Origin: Clonostachys chloroleuca
Lineage: Eukaryota; Ascomycota; Sordariomycetes; Hypocreales; Bionectriaceae
NCBI GenBank assembly: GCA_037952775.1
Contig: JBANAY010000003.1
Coordinates: forward strand, 19,530,001 to 19,594,000
Length of the DNA stretch: 64,000 bases
Reading direction: 5' to 3'
The first letter of the stretch is position 1. The number at the start of each line of letters is the position of its first letter. Made by a program: the position numbers and the translations under genes. The notes under the pieces were generated by a model. That model was not told the DNA's origin and did no database searches. It worked only from the letters and a program-made list of their open reading frames with translations. This document shows, piece after piece, positions 46,897 through 57,159 of the stretch.

Positions 46897-46992
46897 ACCA
46901 TCCGCGGAGGGTTATAGATAAGTCAGCTATCAGAGTTTAGCACGACGGAACCCACTCGCCCGGAAATCTTTTGTAAATTCTCCGCGGATGGT
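46897..46992. promoter_or_regulatory. inverted repeat with two PDRE-like TCCGCGGA palindromes
   Basis: ACCATCCGCGGAG (46897-46909) and its exact reverse complement CTCCGCGGATGGT (46980-46992) flank 70 bp. Each arm contains the octamer TCCGCGGA, identical to the yeast pleiotropic drug response element bound by the zinc-cluster factors Pdr1/Pdr3. The pair lies about 190-280 bp before the start of the first NmrA-like gene and downstream of the ABC transporter. It is probably a zinc-cluster operator; the binding factor may be the regulator at 40-41.5 kb. Confidence 0.6.
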
Positions 46993-47177
46993 CTCTGAAG
47001 GTATTGGAGCTTACGGATCAGTGACGCGCTCATTCCTACACTTGGTCTGGTCGATGTGAGCCTCAGTGTGGACCGAATGACCCAGACGCTATATATCGTG
47101 AACATAAGCGCACCCAACGGTAGGAACTTCATAGCCCCTGTAGCCAACACTTTACACTCAACTCTTTAGTCTCAATC

Positions 47178-48257
47178 ATGTCCACTCGTCGCATATTCGT
47201 CGTCGGTGCCACAGGCGCCCAGGGTCTTCCTGTATGCCGTGGTCTGGTTAAGGATGGAGCCTACAGCTTGCGGGTCCTCACTCGCAACGCCAACTCCAGC
47301 CGTGCAAAGCAATTAGCTGAACTCGGTGACGTGGAGTTCCTTGAAGGAACGTTCGCCAGCAATGAAGATTTGCGGAACGGCCTCAAGGGATGCTGGGGCG
47401 CTTTCATCAACATTGATGGGTTCAACTGTGGCGAGAAAACGGAAACTTACTGGACAATTCGTGCATATGAGTTGGCAGTTGAAACAGGCATCAAATTCTT
47501 TGTTTTTGGCAACCTCGACTACGTTTACAAGAAGAGCGGCTATGATCCGCGATTTCGTTGCGGTCACTACGATGGCAAGGGTCGAATGGCTGAGTGGATT
47601 CTGAGCCAGAGGAAGGGCAATGATATGGGCGTCGCCATCTTCACCACGGGCCCCTACATGGAAATGACGATCGCATCCCAAACTCCCATGACGCCCCATT
47701 ATCAAGACGGAGCTGTCCTTTGGGTGGTTCCGCTTGGTGACGGAGCGGTGCCGCACGTCTCCCTAGAGGACTGTGAGCACTATGTTCGCTGGCTTTTCGA
47801 CCACCCAGAAAGATCTGATGGAATGGACCTGGAAGTGGCCATTGACCATATACGGTATGCCGATCTTGCGGCAGCCTTCCAAAAAGTAACGGGCAAACCC
47901 GCCCGGTATATCGACGTACCAGTGTCGGAATATTTCGACCGTGTGCCCATTTCCCATCAGCCGGCTGCTTACAACGCAGATCCCAGCGACCCTGCCACGA
48001 TGACTTTCGAGGAGAACTTTACTGGGTTCTGGACCATGTGGGCTCATTCTGGCAGAAATCAAGGGGTTATTACTAGGAACTACCAACTGTTGGATGAGAT
48101 TCATCCGAAGAGGATTCGGACGGCTGAGGAATTCTTTCGCCGGGAGGAAGAAAGGCGTCGTTCCCTAGGAATTGAAACCCTTTTCGAGGCAATCCAGAAG
48201 GACGAATTAAAATCAGTTCTTAAGCTGGGAGAGGATAAGAGAAAGGGCAGGCTGTGA
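47178..48257 (+). CDS. NmrA-like NAD(P)-binding reductase, paralog 1
   Basis: This intronless 359-residue NmrA-family atypical SDR has the nucleotide-binding motif VVGATGAQGLPV (residues 8-19) at the N-terminus. Family features are YSLRVLTRN (the strand binding the adenosine ribose), WGAFINIDGF, FFVFGNLDYVYKK and TTGPYMEM. The C-terminal half carries MTFEENFTGFWTMWAH and a charged tail rich in Arg/Glu. The paralog at 49.4 kb shares most of these blocks, so the two arose by tandem duplication. It is a predicted cytosolic NAD(P)H-dependent reductase or redox sensor. TCCGCGGA sites lie upstream, which ties it to drug-response type control. Confidence 0.9.
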   Translation: MSTRRIFVVGATGAQGLPVCRGLVKDGAYSLRVLTRNANSSRAKQLAELGDVEFLEGTFASNEDLRNGLKGCWGAFINIDGFNCGEKTETYWTIRAYELAVETGIKFFVFGNLDYVYKKSGYDPRFRCGHYDGKGRMAEWILSQRKGNDMGVAIFTTGPYMEMTIASQTPMTPHYQDGAVLWVVPLGDGAVPHVSLEDCEHYVRWLFDHPERSDGMDLEVAIDHIRYADLAAAFQKVTGKPARYIDVPVSEYFDRVPISHQPAAYNADPSDPATMTFEENFTGFWTMWAHSGRNQGVITRNYQLLDEIHPKRIRTAEEFFRREEERRRSLGIETLFEAIQKDELKSVLKLGEDKRKGRL

Positions 48258-49363
48258 TACGACCTCCTATACTAGCTCTTATTGAGAAGCATTTAGGCAG
48301 TTATCTACTCGTTGTCATCGCAAAGTCCCATGGTCGCCCATGATCTGCAATCTTCTCTTCAACAAATATCTAGGCTGCTTTGTCGCCATCCCTTTTAAGT
48401 TCAACAACACGCTCTAAATGATTCATAGTCTCTTACAATTCAGACAACGCGATCTTCCCACACAGCCCGTCATAATGCACTTCAAAGACATTTCACAATG
48501 GCAGATGCATTAAAGACAATTACCCAATGTAGTGAAGCGCTCCCCTCTCATCGTGAGATGTTTCCAATACCGCTCTCGTTACGTTTCTCATCTGAGCTTG
48601 TTATTCTAGAATCAAAACTATATAGTTTACTAGGCCATCGATTTAGGGTACTTGGGAGTCCCTCGTGTCTGAAATATCACAACGAGCAACACTTTAAAAA
48701 AAATTACTCTTTCTTCTGCTATGCACGAGTGCATTCAAGTAAAAGTTCACATATATTTTTACATTCGAGATGAGTCCATTCTTATTGACACAGTGAGATG
48801 CGTTGCTCGCAAGTCTCATCGAACCGCGTCTGTGGGTGGACGCAAATGTGACACCCATAGCTGGATTAATTTTACATGTAATAACCGCGTGATTACGAAT
48901 AGAGTAGGGGGTACAAACCCGTGGAAAGGGCACGTGAAGTGACAGAGTATTGAGACCCAGGGGCGGAGAATGAGAGGTATCATGGGCACTTGCGTGTGGC
49001 GTAAACCTTGCGATAAAAGCCCCCGCGGAGGATTTGGGGCCTTCTTTGTAATAGCCTCGGTCTTATATGGTTATAAATCAATGATCCGACTATCAACGAG
49101 GCTTCCACAGCCGATCGTTTGAACCTGGTGGGTATGGAGCCGGGCGAATTTACATAATCGGCTGACTTGCCTGCCTTATAATCCGGTCCTGAGCATGGGG
49201 GAGACCGTTATATATCGCCAGGATGTTTTCTGCTGTTATTAGTATTGACTATATATAATACTTGTGATACCATCGGCTTGTTTTCCTCGTTCAAGTACAC
49301 GCTAACACAAGACTTCCAAATTCTCGAAGCACTAGTGAGACTCGATCTCCTGCCACATACAAT
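48258..49363. other. intergenic with a CCGCGGA site
   Basis: No gene was recognised. CCCGCGGA at 49022-49029 matches the TCCGCGGA element in seven of eight positions and lies about 335 bp upstream of the second NmrA-like gene. Confidence 0.45.
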
Positions 49364-50557
49364 ATGGTTGATATGAAGGAAATTGCTATCATCGGTGGTA
49401 CCGGCGCACAAGGCCTGCCCGTGGTTCAAGGCAAGAGACATCTGGTCAGTGCTGCTCTGACCTCTGCTGACCTTCTTTGAAGCCCTGTCTCAAAGCGGAC
49501 GATATCGTGTCCGGGCCTTGACGCGAAATCTGCAGTCTCCTCGCGCAAAGCTAATTTCCGATCTTCCAAATGTGACACTCGTCCGTGGGTCCCAAGACAA
49601 CCAAGAGGACTTGCACAATCTCTTCCGGGGTGCATATGGCGCTTGGGTCAATCTCGACGGCTTCACTCTAGGAGAAAAGGATGAGCTTTTCTACGGCTTT
49701 AGGGCCTACGAGATCGCCAGGTCGGAACGTGTACAGCACTACGTCTGGGCGAATATCGAGTACGCTCTTGAAAACGCAGGATTTGACGAGAGATATCATT
49801 GTGGCCACATGGAGTCTAAAGGGAGAGTTGGCAAGTTTATCCTCTCCCTAGGCCAGGATGGCATGAAGAGCACCCTTTTTAGCACTGGTCCGTACATGGA
49901 CATGCTCATGGACGGCATGTTCGTGCCTTTGGAGCAGCCGGATGGCACCTTTGCCTGGCTTAATCCAGCTCGTGAGTCCCTTGATCTTCGCAATACTGGC
50001 CTCGTTCACCGTGTCTGGCTATCATACCCTGTGACACAAGTTCTAGTACATCCGCTGACATGTGTTTATAAGCGAGTGACGTAAAGCTTCCACTGATAGC
50101 TCTCCTCGATGTCGGCATTTACAATTTGTGGATCTTTGACAATCCCACCAAGTCTGCCGGCATGGACCTCTCCGTTGTTACGGACAATGTCAGCTTCACA
50201 GAGATCGCTGAGACCTTTACCGAGGTTACAGGCAAGAAAGCAGCCCATGCGACGGTCCCGTTTGAAAAGTATGCGAACGTGGCAGAGCCTTACCCAAATG
50301 CTTTTGTCAATTGGGTTCTCGGGCCTAACGCAGCCCGTGACGATTCTGTGATGACCTGGCGCGACAACTTCGGGGCTTGGTGGCAGTATTGGGGAGGTGG
50401 GATCACCAAGCCGCGAGATGTGGCAATCCTGGACCGCATCCACCCCACCCGCATCAAGAGCTTGAAAGATTGGATGGAGAAGGTTGGGTATAGTGGGCAT
50501 CGCCGTAGTGTTCTGAAAATGGTGGATGACTGGGCTGAAAAGACTAGAGCAAATTGA
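49364..50557 (+). CDS. NmrA-like NAD(P)-binding reductase, paralog 2
   Basis: Three exons (49364-49430, 49483-49971, 50073-50557) give 346 residues. Intron 1 is 52 bp with a GC-AG pair (GCAAG donor, CTGAC branch); intron 2 is 101 bp, GT-AG. The protein begins with IIGGTGAQGLPVV (dinucleotide motif, residues 9-21) followed by RYRVRALTRN, AWVNLDGF, YVWANIEYALENAGF and STGPYMDM, block by block like paralog 1. The C-terminal half has FTEVTGKKAAHATVPFEKY and WRDNFGAWWQYWGGG. It shares orientation with paralog 1 and the ABC transporter. A CCGCGGA site lies upstream. The substrate is unknown. Confidence 0.88.
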
Positions 50558-50732
50558 CATGGTGCGTTGGCTTCTGGGCTATTCTTGTTTTGTGTCTCGT
50601 CTGACCAAATGCTAGCGACTTTCTCATTCCAGGATAGCGCGTTCTAGGTCCGCTCCAACTTTAGATTCAGTTAAGCACATGGCCGCCATAATGGCGGAGT
50701 TGCGGTGGCGCAGCCGCGTGCCCACTCGTAGG

Positions 50733-50890
50733 TACAGGAGACCGGTCCCTGCGGGCCCGCCAATGCCTTTCGGAACGAGGCTCACTCACTGTGGCCATTG
50801 ATGATGGCTTAGTATATGTATTTGTGGAGGGCATACGACGTTAGGTGGCCGAAACAATGGGAGGAAGAACGTTTCGTTTCCGAAATGTGG
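50733..50890. repeat. short interspersed element, copy 1
   Basis: The left block is GAGACCGGTCCC followed by ATGCCTTTCGGAACGAGG (50763-50780). The right block is CGTTTCGTTTCCGAAATG (50870-50887), a degenerate inverted counterpart. Related blocks recur at 52.5-52.8 and 56.5-56.6 kb. GTGGCGCAG occurs next to several copies. No coding capacity was found. Confidence 0.55.
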
Positions 50891-51396
50891 CGCAGAAATA
50901 ATGTTGAGATCCTGCGAACAGGCCCTGTGATTGTATACAACCTAGTGCTTGAGCTGGAGTCAAACTGGCAATCAGTCGCCGCCTCGTACGATCCACGTAA
51001 TGCTGTCGAGCAGAACAAAGACAAACAGCGGGCTTCTTGCTTCATACAGAAGCGGTTGAAGCTGGATGTACCCCTCGTACCACATAGAAACTTGCGCGTA
51101 GTCTTTTGGTAGGCTGGTGTAGAGTGATGATGTTGTTACAAGGCGGTGGACAGAATTCGTCACAGCAGGTTTGCTTTGCTCTGCGACGCGGCTCAAAAAA
51201 GACCCGCAGCCCAACGCACGGGCTAAACGCCAACCCCAGCTGCCAGCCACTTCACCGATACCCAACCGCAGCCCAACATTCTTTAAAGCTTTTAGATCGC
51301 AAAATTCTCAAAACACCTCGATAACCTACTTACCAAGCCATTTATCTATAGTCTATCTGAATTACATCACATAGCAAAAATTACAAGATTTATGAA

Positions 51397-52465
51397 ATGG
51401 AGAAATCAAGCAAGACAAATTTCCTGCGCGCGTTTATTACCGAGGTTTGGTTCAGAAGCCTGGTTTGGTTCAGGCTTTACGGCCTCGAATCAATTCTCCT
51501 CCACCTATTTGCGTGTTCGCAGATCTGGTGTATGGTGCATCAGCTAGTTGACAGTGGGGACCGCCAGCCATGCAAGTCCAACGAGATAAGCAGGGCGATG
51601 GAGTTCAGTAATGCGACTAGAAGCGGGAGCGAGACGGTCGAGTTGAGCAACGCGACTACAAGCAAGAGCGAGACGGTCAAGTCGAGCAACGTGACTAGAA
51701 GCGATATGATCCGCCTATTTCGAGAATCGGAGCTGGCTGTCTGCAACACAACCACGGTCGCGGTAAGTCCGGATATTCCAGCGTCCAGCCGGAAGACGCA
51801 AATGGTTGACTTGTTGCCTACTTACTTAGGGAGGACTTATCGCCACCATCGCCGTTGCATCCATGGTTATGCCCTCGGTTGACCAGGTCAATTGGATAGT
51901 GCTCGCCTTATGGTCTCTGAGCCTAGCCATGGGCCTAATATCGGTGCTCTGTGCCTTCAATCTGCACACGACCATGAGCAGACATCTGACCTGCGAGGGG
52001 CTAGAAACATGGTTGATCGGTGAACCCCTGCAGATCCCGCAGAAGGACAGCGACGGTCGGAGTAAGCAGCCGGATGATGTCTTTTACTCTCCCGATTGTT
52101 CTGCCGTCGTATTCATTTCGGCCCCCAAGGTTCTCATTCACTACTCTCTGACGGCTTACCTTGTTGGATTCGGCGCCTATCTCGGGTTTGTTTGGGACGC
52201 CCAGTCAAATGGGGACAATATGGGCATGGTGAACGTCGAGAACATCTTCATCTTCTTTATCGTCGGTATCTCTATCTTCTACCCGTTGTATTGGCTGTCC
52301 AGCCTGGACAATCAGTGTAAGAACTCACCTTACAAGAACGACTGGGAGCGCCTCAATGGCAAGTGTGTCGAGTTGGTTCACAGGGAGGTGAATGCTGATC
52401 GACTGCCTAGAAAGGTAGAGGTCGGCCCAGGTCCGGCCACAAATGTTGTGTACGGCGCTCTTTAA
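51397..52465 (+). CDS. predicted polytopic membrane protein with N-glycosylation repeats
   Basis: Two exons (51397-51762, 51830-52465) with a 67-bp GT-AG intron give 333 residues. Hydrophobic segments are seen near the N-terminus (LLHLFACSQIWCM), spanning the splice site (GGLIATIAVASMVM), then WIVLALWSLSLAMGLISVLC, VLIHYSLTAYLVGFGAYLGF and IFIFFIVGISIFYPLYWL, so about five membrane helices. Residues 69-103 are a 13-residue repeat (2.7 copies) with sequons NAT, NAT and NVT, probably a glycosylated extracellular or luminal loop. I recognise no family; similar small multi-TM proteins of unknown role occur in ascomycetes. It is bracketed by copies of the short interspersed element. Confidence 0.75.
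51601..51705 (+). repeat. 39-bp in-frame tandem repeat
   Basis: There are 2.7 copies of a 39-bp unit (51601-51639, 51640-51678, 51679-51705) inside the membrane-protein gene. Each unit encodes a 13-residue block of the form xFSNATRSGSETV with one N-x-T sequon. Copy number may vary between strains. Confidence 0.85.
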
Positions 52466-52493
52466 TCTAGGTATCTTGTCTTTCCGTTACAGA

Positions 52494-52805
52494 GGACCAG
52501 TGCCTTGCGGGCCCGCTAATGCGTGTCGGAACGAGCATTGTGGCTCGACGAACCTATTGTGGTGCATGAATTGTGGTACAGGAGTTGTGGTCTGGGAGTT
52601 GTGGCGGTGGGGGTGGTGTGGCTGAGGGCGTGGAAAAAGAAGCCTTTCGTTCCTCAAGGCATTTAGGGTGGGTGGAGTGGCCAAGCATGCTTGTGGGCTT
52701 GCCAGATGTTATTTTCACGCCCCAAATCATAACACTGTGGCTTGATGTGGCGCAGAAACTGGAGACCGGTCCCCTACGGGGTCCGCCAATGCCTTTCGGA
52801 ACGAG
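52494..52805. repeat. short interspersed elements, copies 2 and 3
   Basis: Copy 2 runs from AATGCGTGTCGGAACGAG (52518-52535) to the inverted block GCCTTTCGTTCCTCAAGGC (52642-52660). Copy 3 is a left end only: GAGACCGGTCCCC plus AATGCCTTTCGGAACGAG (52788-52805). The termini share the core ATGCCTTnnGGAACGA in inverted orientation, as in a MITE. Confidence 0.6.
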
Positions 52806-53665
52806 CCTAAGAAGCAATGGAACACCTGCCTTGTGAAAGAAAGAGCCCGACACAAGCACTTGTCTTGCAGAAGATTGAGGCTGGCAAGCACTATCTTGTA
52901 AAACCTTGCATGCGCGTTTGTATACCAGGTAGGTGGCGCCTTGGGGGTTATCCTTGTAGGTATCTCTTTAAGGCAAAGGAGGAAAGAAGAGTATATGGGC
53001 ATAAGCACCTGGCACTGGCTTTATAGGCGATTATGATACTCTTTGGTAGGTGACTACAGGGGCTGCTGGCCTCTGCATATAACTAGTTTTTGGCCTCTTG
53101 CGGTTTGAGACGCTGCACACAGGCGCTGGCTCACTGCTTGGACCCGCGTTCGACAGCATTATTATTTAACGCTATTTCATATCTTATTTCTTTACCTTTA
53201 TTATATCATTTATTTAATCTGAATCTTCCTTAGGAAGTAGTATTAATTAATTCTCTATAATTATTAATTACTTAAAATAGGATAATATAGACATAGATTC
53301 AGAACTAGAAATTTCATCTCCATCAGTCCCTATGCCCCAAGCTCCCACTCCAGTAGCCCCATAATCAGGTGCACCAGCTGCAATAGCGCTAATCACAAGC
53401 AGTACACTAGGATGCATCCAAGCCGTTATCATCTGGTGTGATGTTGAGAGAATCAGATTCGCACCTTGGTCCGTGATAATGATCCAGGTAGATCATCCCG
53501 TCTTCTCTAATTGCATACCATAATTACTGCATCCTTCCAGAATAATACTTTACTGCACTCGGGAACTGTAGGTGGGACAAATAGGTTTCATTTTAACCTT
53601 TCTTACACGAAATAGGAGAATGACAATATGTCAACTGCTTATAACCTTCTTTTAAAAGAGGTCAG
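52806..53665. other. intergenic, no gene recognised
   Basis: An AT-rich stretch (especially 53155-53290) with no supported frame. It contains the 3' region of the HET gene that ends at 53666. Confidence 0.5.
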
Positions 53666-56022
53666 TTAGACAATTGTGATCATATATCCAAGCTCGTCGT
53701 CATAAGCTTCGCACGGAATATCAGGGTTGTAATGGCAACGTTCGAGATCCCGAAGGCGTCGGATAAGGCTTCCGTCTGGTTGTCTTCTAATGGATAGATT
53801 AACCCCATCACTATCGCGATTGTGATCCTGAACCCCGTTTCGATAAGCCTGATGTTGACCCTTAGCCACTGAATATACCACCGTTATTGTCAGTACAGTA
53901 TTTTCAGAGTACCAACTTTGGTGTTCCCTGACCCTCTTACCTTCTCGCTGGCTTCGGGTTGATGGTGAACTACCAACATGGTAGCTCTGGCCCCACTCGA
54001 ATGACATCAGCTGAAGTACTCCTTGGCGCCTATAATTCTTGTTTACACCGTCGTATTTGAGTAATAGCGTCATCAAATAATAGTCTTCCTCGTCGTTTCC
54101 GTTCTGGCACCAGATGTCAATGTCCGAGGAGTACTGCAGCAAGCAGTAATTCTTCTCTGTCGTATTGGTGGTGTCAGCCATGTCGACGTCGAGGCTGGTT
54201 GCAACGCATATCTTTCTCAATATCTCTCTGCCAGTGGTTCTGTCGGACAAGTACACGTCGTATCTATCATCGGGCTGGCCCATAGTGCTCTTGGGAATCA
54301 ACAACACGGCATACATGGGGCCTTGTAGCCGAACAAACCCATCAGCAACCTCGCCAGTGTCGTCGTCGCCTAACGGCGTGATTTGGGCTTCGAGAACCTT
54401 AAGAAAGAGATGCGCGTCTGATCCGTAATCTGTGGCATAGACCTTTCCCTCAACCGACGCCCAAGACCAAGATGGACAGCGATAGTCACTTGGTCTGGTG
54501 TGGCTGTCTTCTTCGGAAACCCGCCATCCCAGTTCCCACCCGAGATGCCGCCTCCAAAGCCCAGCAAGATAGTCATCTTTCAGGGCTTGACGCGCTTCTT
54601 TGGCAAGTGCGGAAATTGCAACTAACTTGTCCTTTGACTTGGTTAGATGGGTGCAAGTGTATATCTCCACGACTTGCTTCCACACGCGATAGCCGTCAAA
54701 CATTGGAAGAGGAGGCTGCTGCCAAAAAGGCCTCAATTCTTTGCCACCATTGCTAAAACCCAACTCTTTCATGGGAAGAGTGAGGCCGTGACGGCGCACC
54801 GTGGATGGCAAGCCTTTTGGGAATGCCTCGCAAGCTTGGAGTTCAAAACACTCCCAGTAGATTTGGTCGGAGGAAAAGTGAATGATCCTTGGAGCTAAGA
54901 ATCGTTCTTGAAGAACCCAGCCTCGGGTATTGAGGACGGCATCCGAAACCCCATCTTCCCAAACATGCAATTTTGAGATCCGATATGCGGACGGAGGGCA
55001 GTCACTCCACTGCGATACGATGACAGCGGGACGTACCATGCGAGGATCTCGATCAAAGAAGAGTCCTCCTTGGCAGTCTGCTGACGCACTGGCGGCGATG
55101 TTGCACAGAGCATTTTTGTAAACGCGGCCCATCATAGATGATTCTGCTCTCCAGTCCTCGGCCGAGTCTTGGACAATGCACAGGGAATCGATCCAGAGAT
55201 AGCGGATCCCAAGACGCGTTGTAACCTCAATGGTGTCTCTGAAAGTTTTAGGCAGTTCTGGCTCCGGTAGGCGTGTTAAGAATGCACCCAAGGTTTCGCT
55301 AGTAAGCTTCAATGTTGCAGCGGAACCCCAGCAATAGCTCAGCGTGATATACTGACCCAGTGGAGGAGTTGCACCGGTATCAATAAGACGAAGGTGCGCT
55401 GAAGCTCCCAAACCAAGATCAATGAGACGCCTCGGATACCAGAGTGGGGATTCTGCGACTGTATTGCATTTTCGGTGAAATTTGATGCACCCTTCAATCC
55501 ATTCAAAAGACTGTTTCCAAGATCTTTCTGAGCCAGTGTTGAGTGGAAGACCCTGGAGCTCTGGGGAATATGTCAATCCTGGTCATGTGAGCCGATGCGT
55601 TCAAATATCCCTGGACAGAGGAGACTTCGCCCACCTCTGGCTGGAAGCGCCTTGAACCATACTCCATAGCCGGTTTCGTAATGTACGCTAATATCAAAGT
55701 GGAATGGGTGTCGAGACTCGGCGTTGATCTTTCCATGATGCTTATAGGTTATAAAAGACTTTTTGTACTTGAGCGACTGCAGCTCAGTAAGGCCGTACTT
55801 GTTTGATAGGAACTTTAAAAGAATTAAGCAAATATAACATCCTTCTCGGGTAGCGGCCAATAGACTATCGACTGTTAGATGATGAGGAAAATTTTTTGTG
55901 TCAAAGGGTAGCCGGATGTCCGAGTATGTGACACCTGCTCCAGTCTGTTGCGCTTGTCCTAGACCTAGAGGACTGATCCCTGTCTGAAAGATCTTCTGAC
56001 ATGCATCGCAAATTGTCGACAT
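53666..56022 (-). CDS. HET-domain protein 2
   Basis: Exons 56022-55635 and 55578-53666, joined by a 56-bp GT-AG intron, give 766 residues. The N-terminus has a CxxC pair (ICDACQKIF) and a treble-clef-like region with CYICLILL, as in many HET proteins. The HET domain shows ITLSYCWGSA (about 207-216), TRLGIRYLWIDSLCIVQDS (about 250-268) and NIAASASADCQGGLFF. Further on are RGWVLQERFLAPRIIHFSSDQIYWEC and CPSWSWASVEG, family landmarks of the C-terminal half. A second, in-frame intron of 72 bp (53940-53869, ideal GTAAG donor and CTGAC branch) is likely and would shorten the product to 742. It is a cell-death/incompatibility factor by family. Confidence 0.9.
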
Positions 56023-56344
56023 TGCAATATTGGCTCATTCCAATCTGATCGAGTGTGTCGGCTGCTCGTCTTCGCGTCGGCGTTGTTCCAAGATAACCAT
56101 AATCGCCAGTTGGTGGATGCTAATCTAAATGCGGCAAAAGCTGGAGTAACTGTATACTGCCCTCCGGCAGAGGCTTGTATAGTGGTATAGTAAAGTGTGG
56201 AAAGTATTGGCCGGCTGAGTGGGAGGCACTAATATCCTAAGGAGGCAATATAGAGAAGCCGTGACAGTATATTTGCTAAGGAACTAAAACTAGTTCTGAG
56301 GAGGAGGGGAGGGGGATTCCGTCCACTGAATGCCCGATTGGTGC
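56023..56344. other. upstream region of HET gene 2
   Basis: No gene and no recognised operator were seen. It contains the 5' flank of the HET gene. Confidence 0.4.
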
Positions 56345-56605
56345 CTAATGCTCAGCCGCATTGGCACCGATCTCGAGGCATTTTGGCCCCAAGTCTAATC
56401 TGTGGCTATTGAGATGTGGCTCGAGGTGGCGCAGATGTTGTGGCGCAGGTGGCGGTATCCCAAGTGTTGCATTCTGAGGGGTCGGAAGGAAGAGCCTTTC
56501 GTTCCTCAAGGCATTGTGGTGAGGTCGGTTCGCATGGACCACTATGTGATCCGAGCTTGAGAATGAAGGGCGCGGAAGAAAGAACCTTTCGTTCCTCAAG
56601 GCATA
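56345..56605. repeat. short interspersed elements, copies 4 and 5
   Basis: Two right-end blocks, GCCTTTCGTTCCTCAAGGC (56494-56512) and CCTTTCGTTCCTCAAGGCAT (56585-56604), are each preceded by a GGAAGRAAGAR tract. GTGGCGCAG appears twice upstream (about 56424 and 56440). They belong to the same family as the copies at 50.7 and 52.5 kb. Confidence 0.6.
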
Positions 56606-57159
56606 TATCTAGAGTTGTGACAGGCGAGTTATTGTCGAGCAAAATTCTCGGTTGAAATTTACACCTCAAAACAATCCGGTGCTAAGCAATCCACAATACC
56701 GAGTGTAGATATAAGCGGGCTCCGTTGTGCTGTCGTATTATTGAATGTATCGATATGGTAGCCGGTGTTGATGGCGCGACGCCATTCGAAATCAAGGGTC
56801 GTGCATCTTAGCCTGAGGCACTGAATGCATAGCCTTGGTGTGAACTACAGTCTATGAGTGATGATTCGAGCGGTGTATCTGCCTTTAGCTTCGATTGTGG
56901 ACTTGTTTGAAACTGATGCTGTACTTCAGACGCGATAGCCTGGGCTGGCGTGCATGTGAGCATGATGAGCGAGGGACTGACTGTTGATGCATGTGTATGA
57001 ACGATGGTTTATGATGGTATTAGTTTAGGTGATACCATTGAGACAGTCACGTGATTTATACAGGCCAAAATGTACTAATATATTGTAGTTTAAATCAGAG
57101 GAGACAAGACCGTAACTTAGACTCTCTCTCCATTTCAGCCCATGCCGTTGGACACGCCC
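56606..57159. other. intergenic, no gene recognised
   Basis: No conserved frame is seen between the repeat cluster and the APH relic. Confidence 0.4.

Noticed and set aside
40056..50557. Classical PKS or NRPS cluster around the ABC transporter
   Set aside because: No ketosynthase, adenylation, condensation or carrier motif is readable in the interval.
50733..56605. CRISPR-like array
   Set aside because: The repeats are irregularly spaced, in both orientations and in a fungal genome; they behave as interspersed elements.
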